From Caecitellus pseudoparvulus (lineage: Eukaryota; Bigyra: Bicosoecida), in the NCBI GenBank assembly GCA_965644315.1, contig CBFFRQ010000025.1, positions 1 to 61,543 on the forward strand: 61,543 nt of DNA, given 5' to 3'. The notes below the pieces were generated by a model, which saw only the letters and a program-made list of their open reading frames with translations, was not told where the DNA came from and ran no database searches. Position numbers and translations under genes: made by a program. This document shows positions 6,962 through 17,236 of this stretch, one piece after another (positions within the stretch are counted from its first letter, which is position 1; every line of letters starts with the position of its first letter).

Positions 6962-9724
6962 TCACAGGCGGTCCACGACGTCGATGCCGACGAGGTTGAG
7001 CATGGTGCGCACCATGAGCGCGCTGGCGTACACGAGGGCGACGCGGTGGGGGTGCACCACCATGCTGCCGTCCGCCTGCGTGTCCATGACGCGGCAGTCC
7101 CGGAAGAACTTGGAGAAGACGACGGCGATGTCGTAGGTGGCGGAGCAGATGTAGTGCGGGTTCAGCTCCGCCTGCACGTTCAAGATGGCCTCCACCGCCG
7201 CACTCATGGTGTGCAGCAGGGCGCACTCAGAGGGGTGCTCCACCGTCAGGCGCCCCAGCACCTCCTCCGCACTGTCTGCCTTGAGGCCAGCCAGGAAGGC
7301 ATCCACGTCGAAGCCGGCCTTGGCGGGCAGTTTGCGCAGGATGGAGCACATGCGAGCGTGGGCGTAGTTCAAGTACACCGCCGTGTTGCCGTCGGCCGCC
7401 AGCATGCGGTCGTAGCTGAACTGGTAGTCGTTGATGCGGTTGTTCTTCAGGTCGCCGTACTTCACGCCGCCGTACCCCAGCACTTCCGCCAGGCGGGGAA
7501 TGTCCGCCGCCTCAATGGGGGACGTCCCTGCCGCCAGGCGCTCCGTCAAGCTCTCCTCCATGCGTCGCTTGGCTTCGTCCAGCAGGTCCACCAGACGCAC
7601 CGTGGCGCCGGAGCGGGTCTTGAGGCGCTTCTTGTCCTCGCCCTGCACGACGCCGAAGCCGACGTGCTCCACGCGGTGTGTGGCGGGGTCGTACAGGCCA
7701 GCCTTGCGAGCCCCCGCGAACACGACCTGGAAGTGCAGGTTCTGCCCCGCATCCACACAGTACAGGATCCAGTCCGCCTTGAGCTCCTGCACGCGATGCT
7801 TGAGGGCGGCCAGGTCCGTGGAGTCGTACCCGAAGCCGCCGTCGGACTTCTGCAGCATGAGGGGCACTTCGTGGCCCTCAGCGAACACCACCACGGCGCC
7901 GTTGTGGGGCTCCGCCACGCCGGCAGACTGCAGCTGCTGCACGAGGGGCTTCAGCATGGGGTTGTAGAAGGACTCACCCACCACCTTCAGGTCGGGGTGC
8001 ACGCCCAGGCGCCTGTACACGTCCGTGAACATGCTCTCCGACACGGCACACAGGGCCTTCCACATGGCCAGGTTCTCGGGGTCACCGCCCTGCAGCGCCA
8101 CCACCTCCCCATGGGCGCGCTCTGCGAACTCGGGCTCCTTGTCGAAGCGCACCTTGGCAGCCTTGTAGAAGGTGGTGAGGTCGGTGATGGGGGGGGGCGT
8201 TGTGGCTGCGTCAGGGAAGGTGTCCTTCAAGTGTGCGATGAGCATGCCGAACTGGGTGCCCCAGTCCCCCACATGGTTCACGCGCGTGACGCGGTGGCCC
8301 AGGAACTCCAGCACGCGGGAGAGGCTGTCGCCTAGGATGGTGCTGCGCAGGTGCCCCACGTGCATGTCCTTGGCGATGTTGGGCGAGGAGTAGTCCACCA
8401 CGACGTGCTTGGGGGTGGTGGGCGGCGGCACCAGGCCCTTCGTGGACACCCACCTCAGGTACGCCGTGAAGAAAGCCGGCGTCATGGTGATGTTGATGAA
8501 GCCTGGCCCCGTCACGGTGCAGGAGGCGATGAGGTCGTTGGGGGGCAATGCCGCCAGGATGGCTTGGGCCAGCTGTTGGGGCGACTTGACACCCTCGGGC
8601 AGCACGCCGGGGGTCTTCTTGTACCGCCCGAAGACGGGCATGGCGGCATTGCACTGGAAGTGGTGGGGCAGCTTGGCCGTGATGGTGTTGTGGGCCACCG
8701 CCGCCTCCGGCACGTCAGCCTTGCACCCCGGCACTGCGCTGTGCAGGGCGGACGTGAACAGGTCCCGCACCAGGCTCAGGCAGGAGTGCGAGAAGTCCAG
8801 GCTGGCGGCAGAGACGGTCTCCCCACCAGCGCCGGCTGCACCCCCCGCCCCAGTGGCGGCAGGCGCACTGCTCAGGTCTTGCCACTGCCCCAGTGCGGCG
8901 CTGAAGCCAGAGTGGGCGGCAAGGGTGGCGGCGAGGGTGCGCAGGCTGATGCCGACAGAGGGCGGCAGCAGGCCGTAGCCCGAGTCGCCCCCCGACAGGA
9001 TGGGGAACAGCGTGCTCACCACGGCGATGTCAGCCAGGGACAGGGCGGGGCCCACCAGCCACTGGCCAGCGGCGTTGGAGGCCACGCCGGCGTCAGCTGC
9101 CTGCACTGCGGCGACGGCAGCAGAGTACGCTGCGACGGCCTTGCTGTCCACGCTAGCAGGCTTCTTGCCGCCGGTGGAGCCGGCTGTGGCGGCCTGTGCA
9201 GGGGGAGGGCGGTGCTGGGTGCGGGGGGCGTGGCACGAGTCTGCGCGCCAGGCTGGCCCACGCACGTAGAGGGACATGGCCGAAGCAGCCTCGTCAAAGG
9301 ACGCCTGCCCGGCGTTGGCAGCGGCAGCGTCCAGGGGGAAGGTGGCCCCTGCCGCCGCTGCCGCCGTCAAGCCCTCCACGGCAGGCGCAGCGGTGCTGGT
9401 GCTCCACTGCACCCATTCGTCCACAGCGAGAGTGTCAGCAACCAGAGACACACCTCCCTTGCCGGGCTTGCTGCAGATGTACTGGGAAGCAGCTGCAGAG
9501 CCGTACAGAGTGCCTTCGGGGGTGTTCAGGGCCACATCGGCGCCGAGGGGCAGCGCTGCGAGGGGACGAGGTGGGGGATTGCGGAAATTGGCCCTGGCGA
9601 ACAGAACCCGCAGGGGCGCACCATTCGCTGTCACCTCCGCTGTGACGTCGAACTTGGCCAGCTGTGCAGCCACCAAGACCTGGAGGGCGCCCCCGTTGAC
9701 CTTGGACACCAGGAGCGTGCTCAT
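6962..9724 (-). CDS. RARS1: Arginyl-tRNA synthetase with GST-like N-terminal domain
   Basis: Three exons (9724-9622, 9555-9266, 9193-6962) give 874 residues. The 66- and 72-bp introns both begin GTGCG, are multiples of three and are free of stops. The enzyme charges tRNA-Arg. Class I features are HVGH near residue 408 within SSPNIAKDMHVGHLRS, the ArgRS form of the KMSKS loop (EDKKRLKTRSG) near residue 649, and a C-terminal DALR-type anticodon domain. The first 220 residues look like a glutathione-S-transferase fold: MSTLLVSKVNGGALQVLVAA, then the GST-C signature GQWLVGPALSLADIAV. Such GST domains usually tether synthetases and elongation factors into complexes. An Ala/Gly-rich linker follows before the ArgRS N-domain. 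Intron 1 carries the TGCGGAA element. Confidence 0.95.
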   Translation of the reverse strand: MSTLLVSKVNGGALQVLVAAQLAKFDVTAEVTANGAPLRVLFARANFRNPPPRPLAALPLGADVALNTPEGTLYGSAAASQYICSKPGKGGVSLVADTLAVDEWVQWSTSTAAPAVEGLTAAAAAGATFPLDAAAANAGQASFDEAASAMSLYVRGPAWRADSCHAPRTQHRPPPAQAATAGSTGGKKPASVDSKAVAAYSAAVAAVQAADAGVASNAAGQWLVGPALSLADIAVVSTLFPILSGGDSGYGLLPPSVGISLRTLAATLAAHSGFSAALGQWQDLSSAPAATGAGGAAGAGGETVSAASLDFSHSCLSLVRDLFTSALHSAVPGCKADVPEAAVAHNTITAKLPHHFQCNAAMPVFGRYKKTPGVLPEGVKSPQQLAQAILAALPPNDLIASCTVTGPGFINITMTPAFFTAYLRWVSTKGLVPPPTTPKHVVVDYSSPNIAKDMHVGHLRSTILGDSLSRVLEFLGHRVTRVNHVGDWGTQFGMLIAHLKDTFPDAATTPPPITDLTTFYKAAKVRFDKEPEFAERAHGEVVALQGGDPENLAMWKALCAVSESMFTDVYRRLGVHPDLKVVGESFYNPMLKPLVQQLQSAGVAEPHNGAVVVFAEGHEVPLMLQKSDGGFGYDSTDLAALKHRVQELKADWILYCVDAGQNLHFQVVFAGARKAGLYDPATHRVEHVGFGVVQGEDKKRLKTRSGATVRLVDLLDEAKRRMEESLTERLAAGTSPIEAADIPRLAEVLGYGGVKYGDLKNNRINDYQFSYDRMLAADGNTAVYLNYAHARMCSILRKLPAKAGFDVDAFLAGLKADSAEEVLGRLTVEHPSECALLHTMSAAVEAILNVQAELNPHYICSATYDIAVVFSKFFRDCRVMDTQADGSMVVHPHRVALVYASALMVRTMLNLVGIDVVDRL
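9580..9591 (+). promoter_or_regulatory. TGCGGAA-TTGG element in ArgRS intron 1
   Basis: TGCGGAAATTGG, an exact match to the consensus. In the sense of the gene it reads CCAATTTCCGCA, about 30 bases into intron 1. Confidence 0.55.
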
Positions 9725-10329
9725 GTTCACAGCAAGAGGCGCGTGCAGTCTGCGGTGGTGGCGGCTGAGAGTCGCAGCTCTCAACATCAGCGGGTGCCAG
9801 TCGCGCGTCGCAAGCTGCGGGCTGGCTTGCGGTCGGAGACGCTCCCTGCTCATGCATGAAGATGTGAGGTGGCGTTTGTAAAGTGGCCCATGTGGGCTCC
9901 CTGGCGCCTGGGCTGCATGTGTGCGGAGGGTGGCTGACTGGCGCAGCCAGCCGTCTGTTGCTCTGCAGTGGGCTGTGGCCTTCCTTGGAACGGGGCACTG
10001 CGCAACGGCATACCCGGCGCATCTGTGCGTCGGGATTACGGTACCTGTTGGCGCAGCTCCGCGTGGCTGCCCTGTGGGGGGCCACCAGGGCCGTTCTGGG
10101 GGGGTGGTGGAGTCTGAGTGGCAAAGGCCGCAGCGCATCACAATCAACCCAACCCCCCACCCTCAGCTGCTCGCGCCTGCCCCGTCAGACCTGAGCAGTA
10201 GTCTTCCTCTCGATCACTGGCCTCGCTCTCCCTGTGCTGTGTTCCAGGCAGAGCCAGCCCGAAGCGCACGCGCCGCGCACCCTCAGCCCACCGGCTAGCT
10301 GCGGAACGCTCACACCAGCGGCTCCAGCC
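9725..10329. promoter_or_regulatory. Divergent promoter region, ArgRS and ABC transporter
   Basis: 605 bp between divergent starts. No gene is visible. Near the ABC transporter start there is a half copy of the common element at 10300. The rest shows G-runs and pyrimidine tracts without a clear motif. Confidence 0.4.
10300..10308 (+). promoter_or_regulatory. Partial TGCGGAA element
   Basis: TGCGGAACG, 21 bases before the ATG at 10330. Only the TGCGGAA half matches; the TTGG half is absent. Confidence 0.25.
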
Positions 10330-13300
10330 ATGGCAACAGCTTCCAAACTGCAACGGTTATCGTCAAACACCATCAACCTACAATCTGGCTACGCAGCCTT
10401 GCTCGCCGAGCTCCGGGAGGCGCTCCCAGCTCACCCTGACGTGGCAGTGCGTGCTCACCGGCAACTTGCGGAGCCAGCGGCAGCCGGCACCGCAGCACCA
10501 GCAGCTCACTAAACCCGCCACCATGGCGCACAGGTACACTACCATGACTTGAAGTACACAGTGAAGGTACCTTCTGTGGCTTACGACGTGCCCACCGTCG
10601 CTTCTGCGTGTGTGGGGTGCCTTGCAGGCATGGCTCGCGGCTTGGCGTGCCGAGCCGAAGAGGGCGCGCCACTGCACGTGCTGCAGGGCATCGACGGCAC
10701 TCTGCGACCAGGCACCATGACGTTGGTGTTGGCCCCTCCTGGCCATGGCAAGTCCGCGTTCCTGCAGGCGCTGGGGGGCCGCATCTCGGGAGAAGGAGTC
10801 ACCGGCAAGGTGCGGCTCGCAGCTTCCGGCACCTTGTGCTCACACAACTGACACGCCACCTGCCTCGTCCCGCCGCCACAGGTGACCTATGGAGGCCTCA
10901 CTGCCGATGAAGTGCCTGGCAGCTTGAACAAGCTGGTCGCTTACATGCCCCAGGTGCGCCGCCTTGGCCCCCGCTCGGCGCTTCCGCCCTGCACCCACCT
11001 GCGCACTGTGCCCTGCACAGCACGATGAGCACATGGCGCTGCTGACGGTGCGTGAGACGCTGAACTTTGCCTTGAAAAACGCAGTTGTGGCCAATGAAGG
11101 CCTACTGCAAGATGCCGGCGCCGTAAAGGCCATGGTGCGGCGTGTGGACACCGTCCTGAAGCTGCTTGGGCTGGAGGAGTGTGCGGAGACGTACGTCGGC
11201 AATGACTTGGTGCGAGGCGTTTCAGGCGGCCAGCGCAAGCGCATCAGCATCGGGGAAGTCCTCATCACCAACGCCCGCGTCATGCTGCTGGATGAGTACA
11301 GCACTGGCCTGGACACCTCCACCACGTTTGACATCACCAACGCTCTGCGCCAGTGGACGCGGCACATGGGCGGCGTTCTGGGTGCTTCACTGCTGCAGCC
11401 CACGCCCGAGGTGTACGCACTGTTCGACGACATCGTCCTGCTGCGGGAGGGTGCCGTCGTGTTCCACGGCCCCCGCCACTTGTTGAGGCCGTTCTTTGAA
11501 GCAGCAGGGTGGGTCATCCCGCCCACGGTGGACGAGGCTGACTGGCTGGTGGAGATGCTGACCGACCCGCCGGCCATGTGGGCCAAGGCGCAGCAGCCTG
11601 GCGTCACGCCCTCTGCTGGCCCTGGTGCGCCCCCACTGACGACAGCCGACATGGTCACTGCCTGGCGTGCCAGCGACCTGTGCAGCCGCCTGTCTGCCGC
11701 TGCCCGAGGGCAAGACGTCCCGCCTGGCCCGCCTGGCCCGCCCTCAGAGGCCAGTGACGCGGAGGAGGGTGCTGGCAGTGCCGAGGAGAGCTCTGGGGCT
11801 GCATCGCAGGAAGACGGTGCTGGATCAGAGGAAAGCGCTGACGCGCAGGCCCACACCAAGTCTGACTGGCTCGCAGGGTACTCCGCCCCCGCCTTGGCGC
11901 TGCAGTCAGCCTTTGCCAATCAGCAGTTCGGCACAGGCGCCACGCAGAGCTGGGGGGCACACTTTGCGCTGAACCTGTCCCGGCAGTGGAGCTTGCTGAC
12001 GCGCAACCCCATGTACATGGCCGGGAAGTTGATGGACAACTGCCTCATGGGCGCCGCCCTGGGCTCCCTGTTCTGGCAGCTGCCCCAGGAGAGCGCCGTG
12101 GGCCGGCTGGGGGCGGTGGTGTTCGGCCTGGTCCTGGCTGCCTTCTCGAACTTCGCCGTCATTCCCTCTGCGATTGAGGCCCGCAACGTCATCCAGAAGC
12201 AGGACCGCCTGGGCTTCTACCCCATGAGCTCATACGTGGCTGCCACAGCAGTCATGCACCTGCCCGTGGCGGCGCTGGAGAGCATGGCGCTGTCCGCCCT
12301 TATCTACTTCATGCCGGGCTTCGTGAACGACGCCGGCCGCTTCCTGTTCTTCTACCTCTTCATCTTCATGACTGACATGCTCTTCGCCATGGTGTTCCAG
12401 GTCCTCACGTATGTGTCCCCCAACATGGAAGCGGCCCAGTCCCTCTCAGCGCCGCTGGTGTCCCTGTTCCTGCTGTTCGCGGGCCTGCTCAACACCCGCT
12501 CCTCCATCCCCGACTTCATGATTTGGATGTACTGGCTGTCACCCTTTGCCTGGAGCACCCGTGCCGTCGCCCAGAACGAGTTCTTGTCCTCCGAGTACGA
12601 CGCTGCGGTGCCCGGTACGGACAAGAACTTCGGGCAAGTCCTCCTTGAGCGCTTCGAAGTGCAGACGGAGGAAGACTACCAGTGGGCAGGTGTCGTCTTC
12701 AACTTGGCTATGTACGTGCTCGCTTTCGGCCTCACTGTCTTTGCCATCTCCAAGGTCCGCTTCGATGTGGCCATTGGCACTGCTCGCCCGACCAAGGCCG
12801 ACGAAGAAGCTGCACCCCAGGCTGTCCCGGAAGTGCGCCCCGTCCCCCCCAAGACCTTGACCTTTGCAGACCTCGGCTACACAGTGAAGTTGAAGGATGG
12901 CACAGAGCGCGCACTGCTGACTAATGTGAACGGCGTCATGCGCCCCGGCACATGCACCGCGCTCTGCGGCGTGTCGGGGGCTGGCAAGTCCACCCTGCTG
13001 GATGTCCTGGCAGGCCGCAAGACGGCGGGGAAGCAGACAGGGCAGGTGTTCGTGAATGGGCAGGTGCAAGACCCCCTCACATTCGCCCGCATCACTGCGT
13101 ACGTGGAGCAGGAGAGCTTGCTCATGGACCACGCCACGGTGCTGGAGAGCGTGCAGTTCGCCGCTGCGTTGCGCCTGGACCCCGTGACAGTGGATGCCGC
13201 CACTCGTGAAACCATCGTGGCGGAAGTCATGTCCATCATGGAGCTGAACCCCCTGGCAGACCGCATTGTGGGCGAGGCGGGCACGAGGAACGCCCTGTCC

Positions 13301-14746
13301 CCCTCCCAGCGCAAGCTGCTGTCCATCGCCATCGAGCTGGTGTCCCAGCCCTCCATCCTGTTCCTGGACGAGCCCACCAGCGGCCTGGACTCCCGCGCCG
13401 CCGCCAACGTCATGCGCGTCGTGCGCAACATCGCCAACACCGGCCGCACTGTCATCTGCACCATCCACCAGCCCAGCAAGGAGGTGTTCCTGTCCTCCTT
13501 CGATGCCATGCTGCTGCTGCAGCGCGGCGGGCACACTGCATTCTGTGGCAATCTGGGGGTTGACGCTGGCAACATGCTGCAGTACTTTGGCACCTTCCCC
13601 GGTGTGCAGCCCATGCGAGAGGGCGACAACCCCGCAACGTGGATGCTGGATGTGCTGGACGGCGGCTCGGGCACGCTGTCCGCAGAGGCCGGCGACGAAG
13701 AAGCTGCCAAGGCTGGCGGGGAGCAGGGCGTCACTGACTTCCCCGCTGCTTTCAAGCAGAGTGAGCTGGCTGCCAGCGTCAAGGCGGCGGTGCAGGAGGA
13801 AAAGACACGCAGCCAGGGCAGCACGCAGGCGGCACCCCCTGCGCAGTATGCGACAGGGGTGGCGACGCAGCTGTGGCATGTCACAGGGCGCCACTGGCTG
13901 GGCTACTGGCGCAACACGAACTTGAACTTCACGCGGCTGTCCATCCTCACCTTCCTTGGCTTCTTCTTCGGCCTGTCGTACCTCGACACGCCCGGCAACA
14001 CGGTGGGCGGCATCACGTCCCAGATCTCCTTGCTCTTCATCGCGACGTCCTTTGCCGCGCTGATGAACCAGGGTGTCATGCTGCCTGTGCTGGCTAAAGA
14101 ACGGGCAGTCTTCTACCGTGAACGCTCCGCGAACATGTACACCCCTGAGGTGTACGGCATCGCAGTCGTCGTGTGCGAGGTGCCGTACCTGGTCGTCATC
14201 AGCACCGTCATGGCAACCATCTACTACTGGATGGCGGGATTTGAAGCCGACGCTGGTGTGTTTGGCGCCTACTTGCTCATGCACGCCCTGGTTTCGTTCG
14301 CGTACTGCACTCTGGGCATGTTCTTCGCCATTGCCATGGGGGACGTGGAGAGCGGCCAGACCACCGCCTCCCTCATCACGACTTTGTGGCTGCTGCTGGG
14401 CGGCACCTTTGCGCCCTGGCCGACCGTGCCGGAGGGCTGGGCATGGACGCGGTGGATCAACCCTTCGGCGTATGCCGTGAACTCCATGGCCGCCATGCAG
14501 TTCCACTGCGACGCGGAGCCAACGCTTGCAGCCGATGGGTCGGTTGTGGACTTCAACTGCCCGACGCTGAACCTGGTCACAGCAGCCGGCAGCGTGGATA
14601 TTCCAGTCTGGGAGTACGTCAAGAGCACGTATGACATCCGGTATGAGGATCGCTGGACAGACATGGGCTGGGTGGTGGTCATTGGCGCCTTCTGGATCGT
14701 GCTCTTCATGCTGGCCCTGCGCTTCATCTCGCACCTCAAGCGCTGA
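10330..14746 (+). CDS. PDR-type full-size ABCG transporter
   Basis: Four exons (10330-10446, 10534-10809, 10882-10953, 11021-14746) give 1,396 residues. Introns are 87, 72 and 67 bp, all begin GTGCG, and all lie in the first 155 codons. This is a pleiotropic-drug-resistance half-repeat pump of the plasma membrane, exporting lipids or hydrophobic compounds. Order: NBD1 with Walker A PGHGKS near residue 109, signature VSGGQRKRISIGE near 222 and Walker B MLLDEYSTGLD near 244; TMD1 at about 468-735; NBD2 with Walker A GVSGAGKSTLLDVLAGRK near 804, degenerate signature LSPSQRKLLSIAIEL near 914 and Walker B LFLDEPTSGLD near 935; TMD2 to the C-terminus. The region between exon 2 and NBD1 (YTVKVPSVAYDVPTVASA) resembles oomycete-type PDR proteins as I recall them. 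The substrate cannot be told. Confidence 0.96.
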
Positions 14747-14760
14747 ACCTGCCAGCGCAC

Positions 14761-14766
14761 AATGCA
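14761..14766 (+). terminator. Candidate poly(A) element AATGCA
   Basis: AATGCA 14 bases past the ABC transporter stop. The preceding bases GCGCAC are the same as those before the copy at 4751. Confidence 0.4.
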
Positions 14767-14872
14767 TGTTTTCATTAGCACCCTTGCTTCCGCAGCATCT
14801 TGCGCATGCATCAGCCAGCGCCCTGCTAGCTGCGGCTTTCCAACAGAGCTGTGAATTGCTGCAGTCCCGAGC

Positions 14873-16984
14873 CTAGAACACCGGCACTGGAACCACGTGT
14901 AGCATGGCCAGGGCACCAATGTCTTGCACAGGGACGTCACCGCCCTCCAGGTTCTGGATGACAGACCGCGCGAAGGGCGTGGGCCGCTGGATGGTGACGC
15001 TGCCAAGGCTGCCCATGTCCAGCTCGAAAGGCAGCCCTTTGTCGCCACCCTTCAGGGAGTGCAGCAGCTGTGCGCGCTGCGCTGCAAAGTGCTTCTCATC
15101 CCGCTGCGCCAAGGCTCCCAGCCGGGCGCTGACAGCTGACGCCCTCGCCAGCGCGAGCTCTTCTGGCGTTTCAGGAACGACCGTGAGGAGCTCCTGCGCC
15201 GGTGCTTGCTCGGCAAGGCGCAGACCACCCAGTGCCAGCAGCAGCATGCGGAGGGAAACGTGCAGGATTTCGGTGTCGTCCACTGCCTGCTCTAGCACGG
15301 CGTGCTGAGCAGACCCGCTCCTGCGCACGGCCATGGCCACTTCCAACGGCTGGCTGCTCTCTGCCAACGCGAGGCCCTCCATCACCTCCAGCTGTGCGTT
15401 GAGGAGGTCCCGCGGGCCCAGCGTGACTGGCCCACTCCCTGGCAGAATGTCAGTGATGTATGTGGTCTGGCGAATGACGTGCCCGCCAAGGCTCTTTTCC
15501 TCGTACACGCTTTCCACGGCGTAGAACGGCAAGTACTCGACTGCCTCCATGCTCTTGTCGAACGCCTCAGGTCTAAGCAAGCGCAGGTACTGGCTCTCGA
15601 ACTGGAACGACGCCATGCCCATATTTCGCGCCGCGAGGAACGCCAGGCAGCGGCGCATGGTGGCAGCGGGGTGCATCCACAGCGGAAATCGCTGTGAGTC
15701 ACCCGTCTCCTTCAAATCCGACACGGCATCCCACTCGCCGATGCGGAAGAGGTCTCCGAACGCGGAATTCAGGCACATCCACGACACGACACAGGATTCA
15801 CCCGTCAACAGGACAGAACAACTGGCAGCCCTGATGTTGTTGGAGTGGGCTGAGATGAGGCGCTGCAGTGGGGCGGGTGGCAGAGGTGGCAGGTTCAGCC
15901 GGGCTGCCTGCATCTGCTGCAGGTACTCCCTGCACTCCTCGGCCTCCTCTGCACTCAGTGCGCCCAGGAGGCGAGGCAGGTGCGGCCACCGCTCCAAGAT
16001 CAGGCTTGTGGGCGCCTGGTGTGAGTTGACCACCTCATCCACCGGCGCCGACAGTCGAGCAGGGGACAGGCCGCCACCCTCTTTTGACGTGTGCACGAGG
16101 TTCACGGGCGCCATGAGCACTTGCAGGCCAATGGGCACTGTCACCATGTCTGCGCCATCCACCCAGGCCACGGCCAGCCCGGCCAGCCCCGCTGTGGACA
16201 GGTGCAGGCCGTCCCAAATGCCGTGCATGAGCGCGACCTGCTTCCCAGCTGGCGCACTCCACAAGCGCTGGAACAGGAGTGGCCGCAGGTCAGGCCTCGC
16301 AGCTTCCAGGAGGCGAAGGGGCATGCCAGCCGCATGTGCCCGTCGGGTGGCCAGGCGCACCAAGTCCTCATCGCTGCTGTGAGCGACCAGTGCCGCGAGG
16401 CGACCTGCCACGTCACCCGCTGCCTCTGCCGCTTGGGACAGGAAGTAGTAGCCCTTGTTGAAGCGCGCCTCCTTTGCGCCTGCGAAGGCGGTGAGGACGT
16501 CCAGCAGCTTCACATGGGCCACTTCATCTCCCCTTTCACAGTCCGCGAGGCAGCTGGCCGGGTCAGACGTGGGGCTGCACGTGCTCAAGGAATCCTCCTC
16601 GCCTCGCGCATCCAGCAGCTGAGCGGCCTGGTTCCACTCCCGGGCGCGCGCACGCAGCTTTCGAGAAGACTTGCTCTCTTGGCATTCTATCCCGAGACGT
16701 TTGCAGCGCGCGCATGGTCTCTGTATTGTGCACGAGGCGGGGACGCCGGTTGGGCTCGGGTGCGGAAATTGGTCCACCGGCCGCCAACGCACCTTCCCGT
16801 CACACTTCATCTTCACCTTCTGGCAGGCGGCGCAGGTGAGGCCAACGCGAGCACGCCGGCGCTTGCCACTGCTGCGTTTGGGGTCGCCTGCATTGCTTGT
16901 CACTGGGGCAGCAGGGGCATGCTTTGGGCACTGCTCCGATGCGTGGCAGCTTGAGCCAGCCCCAGTGCCGGCTGCTGAAGCCAT
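14873..16984 (-). CDS. Zn2Cys6 binuclear-cluster transcription factor
   Basis: Two exons (16984-16793 and 16720-14873) give 679 residues. The 72-bp intron begins GTGCG and is a stop-free multiple of three. It splits the zinc cluster: splicing restores CAACQKVKMKCDGK + RPCARCKRLGIEC, an exact C-x2-C-x6-C-x5-C-x2-C-x6-C, whereas retention would put 24 residues between the third and fourth cysteines. A basic stretch (KRSSGKRRRAR) just before the cluster fits nuclear import and DNA contact. The remaining 600 residues are mainly helical, and I do not recognise a fungal-type regulatory domain. Zn2Cys6 factors are best known from fungi but occur in some algae and amoebae. Upstream in-frame ATGs reach 17227, but 16984 gives a normal N-terminus. 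Confidence 0.85.
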   Translation of the reverse strand: MASAAGTGAGSSCHASEQCPKHAPAAPVTSNAGDPKRSSGKRRRARVGLTCAACQKVKMKCDGKVRWRPVDQFPHPSPTGVPASCTIQRPCARCKRLGIECQESKSSRKLRARAREWNQAAQLLDARGEEDSLSTCSPTSDPASCLADCERGDEVAHVKLLDVLTAFAGAKEARFNKGYYFLSQAAEAAGDVAGRLAALVAHSSDEDLVRLATRRAHAAGMPLRLLEAARPDLRPLLFQRLWSAPAGKQVALMHGIWDGLHLSTAGLAGLAVAWVDGADMVTVPIGLQVLMAPVNLVHTSKEGGGLSPARLSAPVDEVVNSHQAPTSLILERWPHLPRLLGALSAEEAEECREYLQQMQAARLNLPPLPPAPLQRLISAHSNNIRAASCSVLLTGESCVVSWMCLNSAFGDLFRIGEWDAVSDLKETGDSQRFPLWMHPAATMRRCLAFLAARNMGMASFQFESQYLRLLRPEAFDKSMEAVEYLPFYAVESVYEEKSLGGHVIRQTTYITDILPGSGPVTLGPRDLLNAQLEVMEGLALAESSQPLEVAMAVRRSGSAQHAVLEQAVDDTEILHVSLRMLLLALGGLRLAEQAPAQELLTVVPETPEELALARASAVSARLGALAQRDEKHFAAQRAQLLHSLKGGDKGLPFELDMGSLGSVTIQRPTPFARSVIQNLEGGDVPVQDIGALAMLHVVPVPVF
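16761..16772 (+). promoter_or_regulatory. TGCGGAA-TTGG element in Zn2Cys6 intron
   Basis: TGCGGAAATTGG, followed by TCC, lies inside the only intron of the Zn2Cys6 gene. In the sense of the gene it reads GGACCAATTTCCGCA. Confidence 0.55.
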
Positions 16985-17236
16985 TCTCGGCTTCACGGTG
17001 GCCCGCGGTGCACTCCAACCATGTGCACTTCCGTCATGGTTGCGATCTTCGCGCGCTCGTTTGTATCCGGCTGGTTCCTTTGCAGCCCTCGGTGCAGGGC
17101 TTCTGTGCCCGTCGTGAATCCCTGCACCAACCAGCACAGGGACATCGCAGGCGGGCTGCAGGCGCCTGGCCCGCCACGAGCACTCCACAAGCGTGTACTC
17201 CCACTGCCGCTCCCTCTCTAACGGCAATCTCAGCAG

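Noticed and set aside
9725-10147. Upstream extension of the ArgRS open frame to 10147
   Set aside because: The added residues are low-complexity and the natural start MSTLLVSKVNGG begins a GST-like fold at 9724.
10567-10629. Possible extra intron in the ABC transporter (GTACCT...TTGCAG)
   Set aside because: Splicing would break the reading phase, and the retained residues VPSVAYDVPTVASA fit the PDR family at this place.
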